This document shows, piece after piece, positions 48,501 through 59,465 of a stretch of 64,000 bases of DNA (the first letter of the stretch is position 1; each line of letters opens with the position of its first letter). Made by a program: the position numbers and the translations under genes. Source of the stretch: Bursaphelenchus xylophilus (taxonomy: Eukaryota; Nematoda; Chromadorea; Rhabditida; Aphelenchoididae). The notes under the pieces are model-generated. The model saw only the letters and a program-made list of their open reading frames with translations, was not told the origin of the DNA and searched no databases. The stretch is from positions 12,569,387 through 12,633,386 of the forward strand of contig CAJFCV020000005.1 in NCBI GenBank assembly GCA_904066235.2, written 5' to 3'.

Positions 48501-49258
48501 GGATGGAGATGGCTCACTGAGCAAACGTGAGGTCATTTTGCATTACCTTTCGTTGCCCTGGAAACTTCTGTTTGCACTTATACCTCCAACTGACTATTTC
48601 AACGGTAATTTTTTCATCGAGCGTAATACAGAAAGCACACAGGAAATAGCGCAATTTAAAAATTTTCAGGCTGGTTCTGCTTTTTGGTATCAATAGTTGC
48701 AATCGGGATTCTCACCGCATTTATTGGCGATGTTGCGTCGATGTTTGGTTGTACAATTGGATTGAAAGACTCTATTACCGCTATTTCCTTGGTTGCGATG
48801 GGGACCAGTCTCCCAGGTACTGTCAACTAAATGATAAATCAAGATAAACATGTCAAAATGAAAGAATCGTGTTTTCAGATACGTTTGCTTCTGTTACGTC
48901 AGCGAAGATGGACAAAACGGCCGACTCTTCTATCGGAAATGTTACTGGCTCCAACGCCGTTAACGTGTTCCTGGGTATTGGGATTGCATGGTTATGCGCA
49001 GCGGTTTACCACGCCTCCAAAGGAACAGTTTTTCGCGTTGAGGCAGGAGCGTTGGCGTCAAGTGTGACATTATTTCTCATTGGCTCTCTGATATGCTTCC
49101 TTGCACTGCAGTGGCGACGACATCACGCACAAGTTCGTGGCGAACTTGGCGGACCGACAAAACATAAATATATTTCGTTCATTATCTTTGTTGGCTGCTG
49201 GTTGGCTTATTTGGTATTCAGCACATTAGTAGCATACTGCGTAATTCCGGGATTCTAA
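45505..49258 (+). CDS. Na+/Ca2+ exchanger (NCX/SLC8 family)
   Basis: Ten predicted exons (45505-45729, 45767-45861, 45965-46364, 46406-46596, 46668-47165, 47272-47637, 48172-48358, 48400-48604, 48670-48816, 48879-49258) join in phase for 897 residues, normal for NCX. An N-terminal signal segment (MPRFGAILILGLLL) is followed by the alpha-1 repeat LTLMALGSSAPEILLS. A cytosolic loop carries two Calx-beta domains with Ca2+-binding acid clusters (DNDVYEDDEQFY, VDDDHGG). The alpha-2 repeat is ISLVAMGTSLPDTFAS. The transporter should extrude Ca2+ in exchange for Na+ at the plasma membrane, with regulation through the Calx-beta domains. Intron 1 is 37 nt and uses a GC donor. Intron 6 contains a dispersed repeat, and a transposon ends 144 bp upstream of the start. 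Confidence 0.95.
47770..48150 (+). repeat. diverged copy of the dispersed inverted-repeat element in an exchanger intron
   Basis: Blocks TTAGCTCGCGTTTTGCAGG, AAAAAATTGATTTT, TGCAAAGCGCGAGCTAG and AGTTTCCTCAAAATCTTGG align in order with the element at 53976-54442. The whole segment is inside intron 6 of the Na+/Ca2+ exchanger gene. Confidence 0.65.
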
Positions 49259-51067
49259 TAACATAAACATCTCGAAACACTATATTTTACTCCTCATCCA
49301 CCGCTGAAAACTCCTAAGTTTTCTTACAATTAGACACCGAAACTTTCGAAATGCCCTGGTATCTGTTAACGAATACATCGTGCGGCAGTTTTGCACATAA
49401 TTTCCAATGTTAAGGTTGGATTATATAATTAGTAGAATGCTAAAAAATGTAGAAACACATGCTTTTCTAATTTCAAAGAAATGCCGGTAATTCTGTTTGA
49501 TCCGAATAATATTTAACGCGTAAAAAATAATTCTGTGAAATAAATTACAATTTTTAACTCACGAAGTCGTTCAAATCGCAAATGAGTTGAGTTATGGGAC
49601 CGGCATATTCAGATTCTCCATCTTCGAAAACAGCAAGAGCTAAAACAGTTTTTGCGTCTGAGCCCTATTCTTCAAGAAAATCGACCGTAAAGTTTTATTG
49701 AAAACTGATATATATGGTTAATGAACTTATCCTTAGCAAAATCGAGATTTTGATTGTCGATGGTGTAAAATTTAGAGTTAACGCTGTTTTGCTGGTTCTA
49801 CCATGCGGAATGTTTAGTCTTATGTAAGTCTGATATTAACGACCTAGCAACGCCGTTGGAAAAAAGAATCTGCGCGTTTAGCGTCAAAAAGAGAGCCAGC
49901 CTTACTATCAGTCTGTTGGGAAAAGATTCCAAGGCGCGTCTCACCCGATTTATTTTCACGACAGGCTGTTACTAAGCATTATCTGATCTGTAGTCAAAGG
50001 TAAGTGGGTAAAATACCGCGTAGATTTCACTATCAAAATTTCCCGGCACTCCGACGTTATTTTGGAGGCAGTTGTGATGTGCCAGTTATTTTTTGAGTCA
50101 TCAAAAGCCTTACACGGCTTGATCCGCTCTGGCCAAACAGTCTAAAGCAAATGTGATCCAGCAAAGTCCAAATTTATAGTCAGCATGCACCAGAAAAAAA
50201 AATATGGCCGATTTCTGAAAATTGCTTTTATTTATGCATCTATCATTTATAAGTCGCTGAAAGCCGTTTAGACCTTTGTTTAATCATCACTAATACAGGT
50301 TTTAAACAGTACGATTAGCTCAGGATTTTTTTGCCTTTCTGTAATTCTTAAATATTCATTTGAGTTGTTAGTTATTGAGTTTCGACTAACAGTCAGCTGG
50401 ACTTTTGCGCTCTATGTAGGCATGGCTTATAATCAAGCGGCTTCTCAGAAATAACGTAAGGCTTTGGGCATAGACCTAAGGCCAAGTAAGAAAATGCCTT
50501 GGCTTAGCATTTTTGCGCTTTTAGCTTAGGCTTAGTCTAATTCTCAGCTCAGGATAAGTGAGATTCTTAGCCTAAGCCTATGCTTAGAATTTGCTTAATC
50601 ATTGCACACCTTGTAGTATGTTTTGCTAAGGATAAGCTTAAAGCTGAGCGTATGTCACAGCCTCAGCTTTTAATATAATTAAATCACAGTTTGAACAAAG
50701 TCTTTGCAAACACAGTTTGCACAAAGTCTCTCAGCATGGCGTCGAGACTACAACGCTTTATTGCGCTTCTACAGACAAAACCGAGCCTTACGCTTCGACT
50801 CTGTCTGCAAGATTCAGCGCCTTTACTTCGAGCTTAGCCTTTTGTACCCACTGCATAAATTACGCAAAAATCAAAATAACAAGAAATTACAGGGTGGGGC
50901 ATGATTTGAATTGGCTATAACTTCTTTAGTTTTTGGCCAAATCTTAAAATTCTTTTTCCCTGAATCCTCGAATAACCCCATTTTTTATACCAAATATTTT
51001 GTACATAGGTATATGACACTTACCTATGTATGTATAACATATTTGGTAATATCAGAATATTTGCAGT
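49259..51067. other. intergenic region with a TTAGGC-like tract
   Basis: No gene was recognised. At about 50450-50650 the sequence is unusually rich in CTTAG/CTAAG/TTAGGC words and forms an imperfect inverted repeat (GCTTAGGCTTAGTCT against TTAGCCTAAGCC). Near 50891 the sequence CAGGGTGGGGCATGA resembles a transposon end of the CAGGGTG type, but no partner end was found. Confidence 0.4.
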
Positions 51068-52667
51068 CAAATTACGCCCACACTGGGCGAAAATCTCTGA
51101 TATTATGCTTGAAATTTGTTTAGAAAAAAAGTGAATTAGCGATGTCGGAGTGAACGGACGTGGCATACACCATTCGAACCGTAACTGAATGAGATTTCAG
51201 CATGGCAAATTTCAGCTTTTTTGGAATCAAATTACGCCCACACTGGGCGAAAATCTCTGATATTATGCTTGAAATTTGTTTAGAAAAAAAGTGAATTAGC
51301 GATGTCGGAGTGAACGGACGTGGCATACACCATTCGAACCGTAACTGAATGAGATTTCAGCATGGCAAATTTCAGCTTTTTTGGAATCAAATTACGCCCA
51401 CACTGGGCGAAAATCTCTGATATTATGCTTGAAATTTGTTTAGAAAAAAAGTGAATTAGCGATGTCGGAGTGAACGGACGTGGCATACACCATTCGAACC
51501 GTAACTGAATGAGATTTCAGCATGGCAAATTTCAGCTTTTTTGGAATCAAATTACGCCCACACTGGGCGAAAATCTCTGATATTATGCTTGAAATTTGTT
51601 TAGAAAAAAAGTGAATTAGCGATGTCGGAGTGAACGGACGTGGCATACACCATTCGAACCGTAACTGAATGAGATTTCAGCATGGCAAATTTCAGCTTTT
51701 TTGGAATCAAATTACGCCCACACTGGGCGAAAATCTCTGATATTATGCTTGAAATTTGTTTAGAAAAAAAGTGAATTAGCGATGTCGGAGTGAACGGACG
51801 TGGCATACACCATTCGAACCGTAACTGAATGAGATTTCAGCATGGCAAATTTCAGCTTTTTTGGAATCAAATTACGCCCACACTGGGCGAAAATCTCTGA
51901 TATTATGCTTGAAATTTGTTTAGAAAAAAAGTGAATTAGCGATGTCGGAGTGAACGGACGTGGCATACACCATTCGAACCGTAACTGAATGAGATTTCAG
52001 CATGGCAAATTTCAGCTTTTTTGGAATCAAATTACGCCCACACTGGGCGAAAATCTCTGATATTATGCTTGAAATTTGTTTAGAAAAAAAGTGAATTAGC
52101 GATGTCGGAGTGAACGGACGTGGCATACACCATTCGAACCGTAACTGAATGAGATTTCAGCATGGCAAATTTCAGCTTTTTTGGAATCAAATTACGCCCA
52201 CACTGGGCGAAAATCTCTGATATTATGCTTGAAATTTGTTTAGAAAAAAAGTGAATTAGCGATGTCGGAGTGAACGGACGTGGCATACACCATTCGAACC
52301 GTAACTGAATGAGATTTCAGCATGGCAAATTTCAGCTTTTTTGGAATCAAATTACGCCCACACTGGGCGAAAATCTCTGATATTATGCTTGAAATTTGTT
52401 TAGAAAAAAAGTGAATTAGCGATGTCGGAGTGAACGGACGTGGCATACACCATTCGAACCGTAACTGAATGAGATTTCAGCATGGCAAATTTCAGCTTTT
52501 TTGGAATCAAATTACGCCCACACTGGGCGAAAATCTCTGATATTATGCTTGAAATTTGTTTAGAAAAAAAGTGAATTAGCGATGTCGGAGTGAACGGACG
52601 TGGCATACACCATTCGAACCGTAACTGAATGAGATTTCAGCATGGCAAATTTCAGCTTTTTTGGAAT
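51068..52667. repeat. satellite array: ten 160-bp tandem repeats
   Basis: Units start at 51068 and every 160 bp to 52508, each beginning CAAATTACGCCCACACTGGG. All ten read identically to my eye. Each carries a minus-strand frame of 68 codons across the junction, but 160 is not a multiple of three, so the array does not encode a repeated protein. The unit length is close to a nucleosome repeat. A diverged partial eleventh unit (52668-52710) follows. Confidence 0.97.
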
Positions 52668-52710
52668 CAAATTACGCCCGTAATGAGCGAAACACTTTGA
52701 TATTATATTA

Positions 52711-53650
52711 GGTCTCAGAAGTATGACTCCGCCGTTTTTCTTTTGCATTTTTTTACAGGTTGCTGGAAGGTTTTAAAATTTCTGTTAAGATCATCTGAAA
52801 GAACTTTGAAAACGCTATCCATTGATATACTTTTGTTGTGGTAAAGCTAGAACACAGGGGTTTTATGAAGCTTCGAAGATGACCAACTTCGTCCCTGGAA
52901 AATCGTCATTTGCGGGAAATTTTACTCTGCACGTGTAATGCGAGGGAAAACGTCGTTAATGCATCGAATGCTTAGAGAAGCTTACGCTAGTTGTGCTTAG
53001 TGAGAAAAAATACGTGGGGGATGCGTTTAACGGTTCTAGCCCCGTGATTTCCAAACCAATCCAAAAAAATTGAAATTGAAGATTATTGGATACAAAGCGA
53101 TGCCGATACACAAAAAAAGTTAGCCGTCATGCCCAAAGTGCCACAGAAAGCAGTTTCACTCAGTTTTCAACGAATGGAAAAGATCCAAAGAAAACGGACT
53201 TTGGTGTCTTATGGATTGACCTGAAACAATATGGAGAACTTGCGAAATTTTGATAGGCAGACAGAAAGGAAGCTATCGTTTAATGACCACAGACAGAAAA
53301 CGGAACGATTTTGAGAACCCGAAGCGCAAGCGACCGCATGATCTAACATTGCCGGTAAGAAAGCTTTTCTCTGTATATGATGACATAAACAAGATGTTCT
53401 TCACTGTGAGCTCTTAAAACGAAGTAAAACGGTTTTTGGCGTCCGTTGACAACCGTGGTAGTTGAAATTGAACGAGCTATGATTAAAGCGGTCGGAATGA
53501 CCAATTTTTATTTTGTTGCATGATCACGCTAGAACCCATGTTGAAAAACTGGTCAAGGACATCCTAGAACAGCTGGGGTGGGAAGCCCTACCCCGCCCGC
53601 TATACCTCTACTGACAACGCACTTTCAGATAAGCACTTATTTCCACCGGC
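52711..53650 (+). mobile_element. degenerate mariner element with transposase remnant
   Basis: The element begins at a TTA followed by GGTCTCAGAAGTATGACTCC, like a mariner terminal repeat. Further in, broken frames resemble mariner transposase: a segment with MEKIQRKRTLV, then HDHARTHVEKLVKDILEQLG and WEALPRP, which correspond to the conserved HDNARPH and GWEVLPHPPYSPD blocks. Stops and frameshifts separate these blocks and I see no intact 3' terminal repeat. It is inserted at the edge of the satellite array. Confidence 0.75.
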
Positions 53651-53975
53651 ACGCCACGAAAAAAAGTGGAAATAGAGAAATTCGCGGGAAAATGTTTTCG
53701 CAAACATTTCGCGCGCCGAAACCGATTACAAATAAATAATAAAAAATCTTTCCAAAATTCTAATAAACAACAATTTACGTGTGAAACCGGCGAAAAAAGC
53801 ATCGAAAGGATTCTAGGAGGTGCGCCCCGAACTTCTCAGATTGATCGAAGAAGAGAAGAAGTGCTCTTGTACTAGGCACCATTGGATCAAAATCGATGAA
53901 TCTGACCGAATTCGAGCTCTTCCGGGGTTTACAAGACTAACAGGGCTTTGATCTAGCTACAACAGACCACTACTA

Positions 53976-54442
53976 ACAAAGGGAAGTACCCCCAGTGCGA
54001 AGAGCGCTCCGATTTTCTTTAAAGTTGCGGGCACACGTCGGGCATGAACTAAACAACAATTCCTGGAAGTTTTAGTTCGCGCTTTTCAGGCGCCGCCGAG
54101 ATATTAGAACGATCTTTGCCGCCGAGAGGAGGTACGCTAAGCACGGAGAGCGGACAGAGAGAAAAGCACTTTTTGGCCATAACTTTTCTTGTTTCGTGCG
54201 GAAAAAATTGATTTTATGTGGAAACATTACCCTCCACTTCGGTAGAAATAGGCACGCAACTTTTCGTGCCGAAATTCGGCAAAAAAGTGTCAAATTTTCG
54301 CCCACTTTCGATCTAAAAATCTCGGTTGTTTCTGCAAAGCGCGAGCTAGGATTCTCGCATATATTTTAGAAAAATCATTCTAAATTTGTGCCAAGTTTCA
54401 TCAAAATCTGAGCGTCGCACTTGGGGTTTACTTCCCCTGTAA
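53976..54442. mobile_element. 0.47-kb inverted-repeat element (dispersed family)
   Basis: The left end (AGGGAAGTACCCCCAGTGCG) and right end (reverse complement AGGGGAAGTAAACCCCAAGTGCG) are diverged inverted repeats. No coding capacity is apparent. Related copies are in the exchanger intron (47770-48150) and at 34085-34300, with a short trace near 42110. Confidence 0.65.
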
Positions 54443-54489
54443 ATTGAAATTCATCAAAATCTTCTTTAATTCCACCTAAACATCAAACC

Positions 54490-55425
54490 AATAAGAATAA
54501 TCAAAATTACATAAATTTTTGACAATCACATCGCATTTGTCCACGGATGCAATCTGAACTCGGAAATCAATCTCCACACCCTTTGGTACATCATGCTGGC
54601 TTTTCACATTCTACTTCAACTTGAACCGGCTGAAATATCAATTATATTATTTTAGGTATAGCCAGAGAAAATTATTAGACTCAACGGCCTAGAAAAACAA
54701 AAAAATCAAAAAGACAACGTCACAAACTTACCTTGAAATGTTACTGAACGTCGATCTTGCTTCCTCTGATCCCGCACTTGCTCACGCCTTCTCTTCGCGT
54801 TTCTCCATCAGTTCCTACAAAATGGTGCAACAACCATATTGACAAGTGCCCTTTTTCTATTGTCAAATTTCCAGATTTTTTACTTTGAAGCTTGTCACGC
54901 TGGCCGGATGTCTGCATCACAATACTGAAACATCAGATTTATGCCTAAACATAAAGACCAAGGAGAAATCTTACTTTTTCTGGAGACACTTCAATGAGGC
55001 AGGAAAATCAGTGTTTGTGTCACAACGCGATGGGCACGGGCTCCGTGGACTCATCCATTGTATTCAAAACGATGTCTCTGCTGCTTTGTCTTCATTTTAT
55101 TGCTCTGATCCAGCTTTTCACGCTTCTTCTCCAGCCCTTTCTCGCGTTTCTCCATCAGTTCACTGCAAAATTATGCAATAATCTATTGACCAAGTGCCCT
55201 TTTCCTATTGACTCAAATTTCCAGATTTCTACACATTAAAACGTCCGCTAGGATGTCGCTCACAATACTGAACATCGATTTATACCTAAACATAAAGACC
55301 AAGGAGAAATCTTACTTTTTCTGGAGACACTTCAATAGGTGGAAAATCAGTGTTTGTGTCACAGCGCGATGGGCCGGGCTCCGTGGACTCATTCATTATA
55401 TTCAACGCTTGAGCACTGAAAGCAA
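54490..55425 (-). CDS. fragments of an unidentified gene with a duplicated exon (frame-disrupted)
   Basis: On the minus strand, segments with good splice sites are visible. An exon at about 55420-55315 contains NIMNESTEPGPSRC and ends IEVSPEK before GTAAGA. A longer exon at about 55160-54975 contains ELMEKREKGLEKKREKLD and again ends EVSPEK-like. A third at about 54820-54735 contains ELMEKREE and QRKQDRRSVTFQ. A last segment at about 54635-54500 contains HDVPKGVEIDFRVQIASVDK. The first two segments are tandem duplicates. Frames shift within segments. The product would be highly charged. I do not recognise it. Plus-strand ORFs here are shadows. Confidence 0.4.
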
Positions 55426-56076
55426 CGTAATTTTAAAGATAATATACATCCCGAGAGTATTCCAAATCGCAGAGTTACAATACCATCTAACACTGTGTTC
55501 GTTTCATTCAACAAAAATTAAAAATATTGGGCGCAGCTCTTGAAATCTCTATTTCCAATTTTACCTTACGTTTTTCGTGGCGTGCATTGGAACTACTTTT
55601 TAAGGTGTAGTTGTAATCCAATTTGATATTTTAAAGGCTTGTCAAGGCCTCCAGAATTCATTTTAGCACAAAACAAAAATTTTTTTTATTGGGTAGCTGG
55701 ACACGGTCAAAGGCCACTTTTTGCTGATGATCGCGAGAAAACTTCTGAGGACAAAAACATGTCATCAGACCAGAAAATTAGAGCGGCTAATTTTTATATA
55801 TTTCTGAACCAGAAAATTTTTGCGAATTTTTTCTCTTTTTACTCTATCTCGACCTGTAACTCCACACCCCACTGAAGTACTTTTTCCTTGTAAAGTAAAA
55901 TAAACGTACACACAAGTAAAAATAAAACAAGCCCCGCCTTTTTTTAACTTACATATGTAAGTTATTGGTAAATATAAGTAAAAAAAATTTTACTTATAAG
56001 TAAATCCGAGTCCCCTGTGAAAGGAATAATTTTTGCTGGTTTGGAAACGGGCCCGATATTGCTGTTAGAACTCTAG
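55426..56076. other. short region without recognised gene
   Basis: AT-rich sequence with runs of TTAC/GTAA near 55915-56005. It should contain the start of the minus-strand gene and the promoter of the Rab35-like gene. Confidence 0.3.
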
Positions 56077-59000
56077 ATGATCGCGGCTCCCCCTCCGGAG
56101 ACCGAGAGTTCGGCATCGTCCGCCGCGACTCACGACTTCCTCTTCAAGTTGCTGATCATCGGAGACAGTGGTATTAGGAACTTTTTCGTTTTGCCTAGAA
56201 TTCTATAATTTATTCGTTTTGAACGGTTTTGGCCATTTGTACCGTCTATTTTTTGATAAGAAACAATTTATTCTTGGTGCATTTTCAGGGGTTGTTTTGC
56301 AGTAGACAATATTGTTTTCAGGTGTGAAAGTCAGCCATTGATGCGATTTGCCGACAATGTTTCTCGATAAGTTTTTATCGTTTTGATTGTATTTTTTTAT
56401 TCTTAGACAGTTACATCACAACAATTGGTGTGGAGACTAAAAATTCGAACGACCAACAACGAAATTTTCAGGAGTAGGCCTTTGCAGAAGTTATACCTAT
56501 TGCTGGATAAGAAAGTGAAGCTCCAGATTTGGGTTGCCATTAGACTGAGGAATTTCATTATCACGTCTCGTATGACTACCCATTCTCAAGATCTGAAACA
56601 ATTTTATATTATTCTAGGTACACCGAGGAACCCCACGAGTTATCGTTGTATCTGATATAACTAATGGAGAGCTTCATAATATCCGACGATGGCTGAATGA
56701 GATCGAGAAGAGTTGCAGCAATGTGCCTTACGAATACTTTAAACCGTCGTTACTGAAGTGTTGGAAGTGAAGGAAATAAAGTGGAAAAAATCTTCTGAAA
56801 AAAGTAAAACTTCAGCCTCTTTCTTTTTGTCGGAAGAGTCGGCCGAATTCTCACCACTTGGGGAAAGCGTCTGCCCGTCACTCTTTCTTCTCTTCTCCGG
56901 AGGAAGCGCGTCTGCGAGCGAGCTCTTCCCGACGTTTATAAGCCCCGCCCCCTCAGGTTTTAAGCCAATCGCTGGGTTAGTGGTTTTCTTGCAGAAAACG
57001 GTTGTCTTGGGTAAATTTTTGCCTTTTATTCCGGTGATTTTGGGCGTGTTTTATTTTTTTAGAACTGTGACTACACCTAGCCTTACTATGGCTGTCATTT
57101 GAGGTTAAGTGAAAATCAGATACATTCCTATGGTTAACACAAAGTTTAAAAAAATATTTACAGAACAAGTTTCACAGATATATTTATGTGCAACACAAGT
57201 AACATCAATTTACCATTGGAATTTGAGACTGGCGGATTCTGCCCATGGCACATTCGTTTCCATATTCACGGTCTCCCTTTCTTCCCCGTTATTTTTCTGA
57301 ACAATGATCTGTTTGGTTTGTTCGAAGTTTCGAATTTGGAAAAGTGTCACTTTTCGAAAATTTTACATCTAAAATAACAGCTCAAGACTCCTCAAAACCA
57401 ACTCTCTGGTCCTGCCATTCATTAGCGCACCTGCAGAAACACTCACTAAACTGCACATTTTACCTTATTTTAGACAAGATACCTGAAAATTTCAAAAAAA
57501 TCTCGGTTTTGACGTATACCTGCCAAAAAATTTCAAAAAATATATTTCGTCATATTTCACCTTTGCTTTCTCCCGTCTCTAGGTATTTCATCACTCACAA
57601 AAACAGCGCAAACTCAAAAAATAATATTGCGCTGGTCAAATCCAGCTTAAAGCCCAAAGCACTCAAAATCTTTTTCTTCTCCTCGAAGTCTATGAAGCTG
57701 TTACTTACTTTCCATTCAACAAGTGGTGAATTTCTGTCATTGCTGGATCCAGCTTCATCAACTATCACGAGGCCTTATCATAGGACCAAGTTATTTATTG
57801 TGCGTTATATCTAAAATGTAAAAACAAAAAATTCTAACTTACGAAGTCGTCCGAATTCTGTAGCGATCACGTACTGTTGAAGTCCAGACATCAAGTGGGC
57901 CTGAAAGGTGCAAGAGCAAGTTTATGAATGGAATACACCAGTTGGCCAAGTGGAAGAAGATTAGGCCTGAAATTACGTAAATGTGCTGGCAAATGAGGCA
58001 ACTGCATTCGCCGCGTCGGATCCATCTTCTTCATCGAAAATTATTTATCATTCATCGATGAGTAGTTTTACCTCCATCTATTGTTGTCGGCCACTTTTCA
58101 ACAGTCAAAACGACTGAAAATTGTTCGGGCGCAAAACTGCGGAACGCTTTTTTTTCGCTTGGGCTAGGAAAATGAAGATTTTACAGCAACTTTGATGCCA
58201 AAAAGGACGACAAGATTGATATACGATTGATGAAGGCCTGCAAACACCATATAGAGGTTGAACTGATTCTGCAAATGATGGACTCTGCCTCAATGTCTGG
58301 ACTCGGAAAAGGCGTGGAATAATTGGAGTATTGATAGTATTAAAAATCTTTTTTTCCAAAATATCTCCTCATGCGCAGCGGACCGTTCTGAGTAGCTCAT
58401 GTGGAAGACAAGCACTAATAATGAAGTGGCTGATGAAGAAAATGAAGTCATCTTTTCAGATGGTAAATAGTTTCTTCTGTTTTGGGTGTTGTTTTTAGGA
58501 AGGAAAGATTCAACCTTACACAAGTGTCATCAATCAGTCACGCTGGAATGTGACCTACTAAGGAGACTTTTTGCTTCCAGCGACTAAACCCAAATGTAGG
58601 CCCACAAAATACACCAAGATACAAGTTTAGCTAGCTCCACCGAATCCACTCATGGCCAGCGAGTTCAACAACTCCATAGATACGGGGAAAAGAACAACCC
58701 TGGCTTCGGCCATTATAATATTGTTATTACCATTCGAAGCGCATTGTTTTGTTCTCTCTGTTTTCTCCTATATCTGCTTCTTAAATAGAAGAGTTTATTT
58801 TATTGATTAGTTAATCATTATTATTTATTTGATAACGAATGAACAAGATTGTTTAATTAAATTATATTGTCAAAAGTTTTTTTCGCCATTGTAATAAAAC
58901 ATGTTTCAAACATCGTACATTTGAAAAGAACGTTGCTTTATTTGCCTAAGTGTACAACATTTAATTTCAATCTTCCTGGCTTTCCACAAAAAAAACAAAC

Positions 59001-59390
59001 TCCTGCGAAGTGGGCGGAGCCAATAGGCGGAAAGAGTCTCGACCCACCTCTTCCCCCCACCTTGATGGCGGGAGCGTCTGCTCGAGACTCTTTCCACTCT
59101 GTTCTTTCCCAAATGGGAAGAGTTCGTAAACACCTCTTCCGAACGAAAAGGAAAGAGGCTAAAGCATTTTCGAAAGTTTTTCCACTCTTATTCCTTCACT
59201 CTTATTTTTATTCTTTCCATTTTTAGTTGGGAACAAGATTGATGAGCCTGCCAGACGGGTGGTTTCTGGAAGAATGGGCGAAACTTCGCCGAGACTATGA
59301 ATTCCATTTTACGAGACTTCAGCAAGGAATGGTGTCAATGGCTCGACAAAGCAAGTGTTAAAAATTACACTTCGAGCTATAATTTGCGAG
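56077..59390 (+). CDS. Rab35-like small GTPase, frame-disrupted in this sequence
   Basis: Exon 1 (56077-56170) reads HDFLFKLLIIGDSG after a short acidic/Ser leader. After an intron the P-loop continues (VxxKxSxLMRFADN) but with bases missing. Then come SYITTIGVE, KIRT, KVKLQIW, and a segment equivalent to YYRGTHGVIVVYDVTNGESF (near 56620) with NIRRWLNEIEKSCSNV. After a 2.4-kb intron, GNKIDEPARRVV carries the guanine-specificity NKxD motif and is followed by an ETSA-like FYETSARNG in another frame. The NGExxxNxRRWLxEIExxC stretch fits Rab35 better than Rab1 or Rab8. Rab35 controls endocytic recycling and actin. At least four indels break the frame. The long intron is occupied by an inverted-repeat element. 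Confidence 0.65.
56765..59205. mobile_element. ~2.4-kb element with long terminal inverted repeats filling a Rab35-like intron
   Basis: The left end (GTGAAGGAAATAAAGTGGAA, then CAGCCTCTTTC and TCGGAAGAG) and the right end read in reverse (GTGAAGGAATAAGAGTGGAA, then TAGCCTCTTTC and TTCGGAAGAG) are inverted copies. Similarity fades out over about 200 bp, including CGTCTGC/AGACGC and CCGCCC/CCAAT blocks. The interior (57.0-58.9 kb) is mostly AT-rich. It holds a minus-strand exon-like piece near 57900-57843 (HLMSGLQQYVIATEFGRLR) and a + strand piece near 58185-58310 (KKDDKIDIRLMKACKHHIEV). I cannot identify either, and no transposase was recognised. Confidence 0.55.
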
Positions 59391-59465
59391 GTAAAAACCA
59401 TATAGACACAAACAATTTAGTGGCCTTCTGTTCCCGTATTTTACACCTTTTAGTACATTATTTTT

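Noticed and set aside
50891..50925. CAGGGTGGGGCATGA, like a CAGGGTG-type transposon end
   Set aside because: No inverted partner downstream through the satellite or mariner region, so not enough to define an element.
51120..52748. Series of identical 68-codon minus-strand ORFs
   Set aside because: They are a by-product of the 160-bp satellite: one frame per unit junction, no splice or start context, and the unit length is not a multiple of three.
54846..55543. Two 111-codon + strand ORFs sharing KTKEKSYFFWRHFN
   Set aside because: They are the reverse side of the duplicated minus-strand exons, whose splice sites and charged repeats fit coding better.
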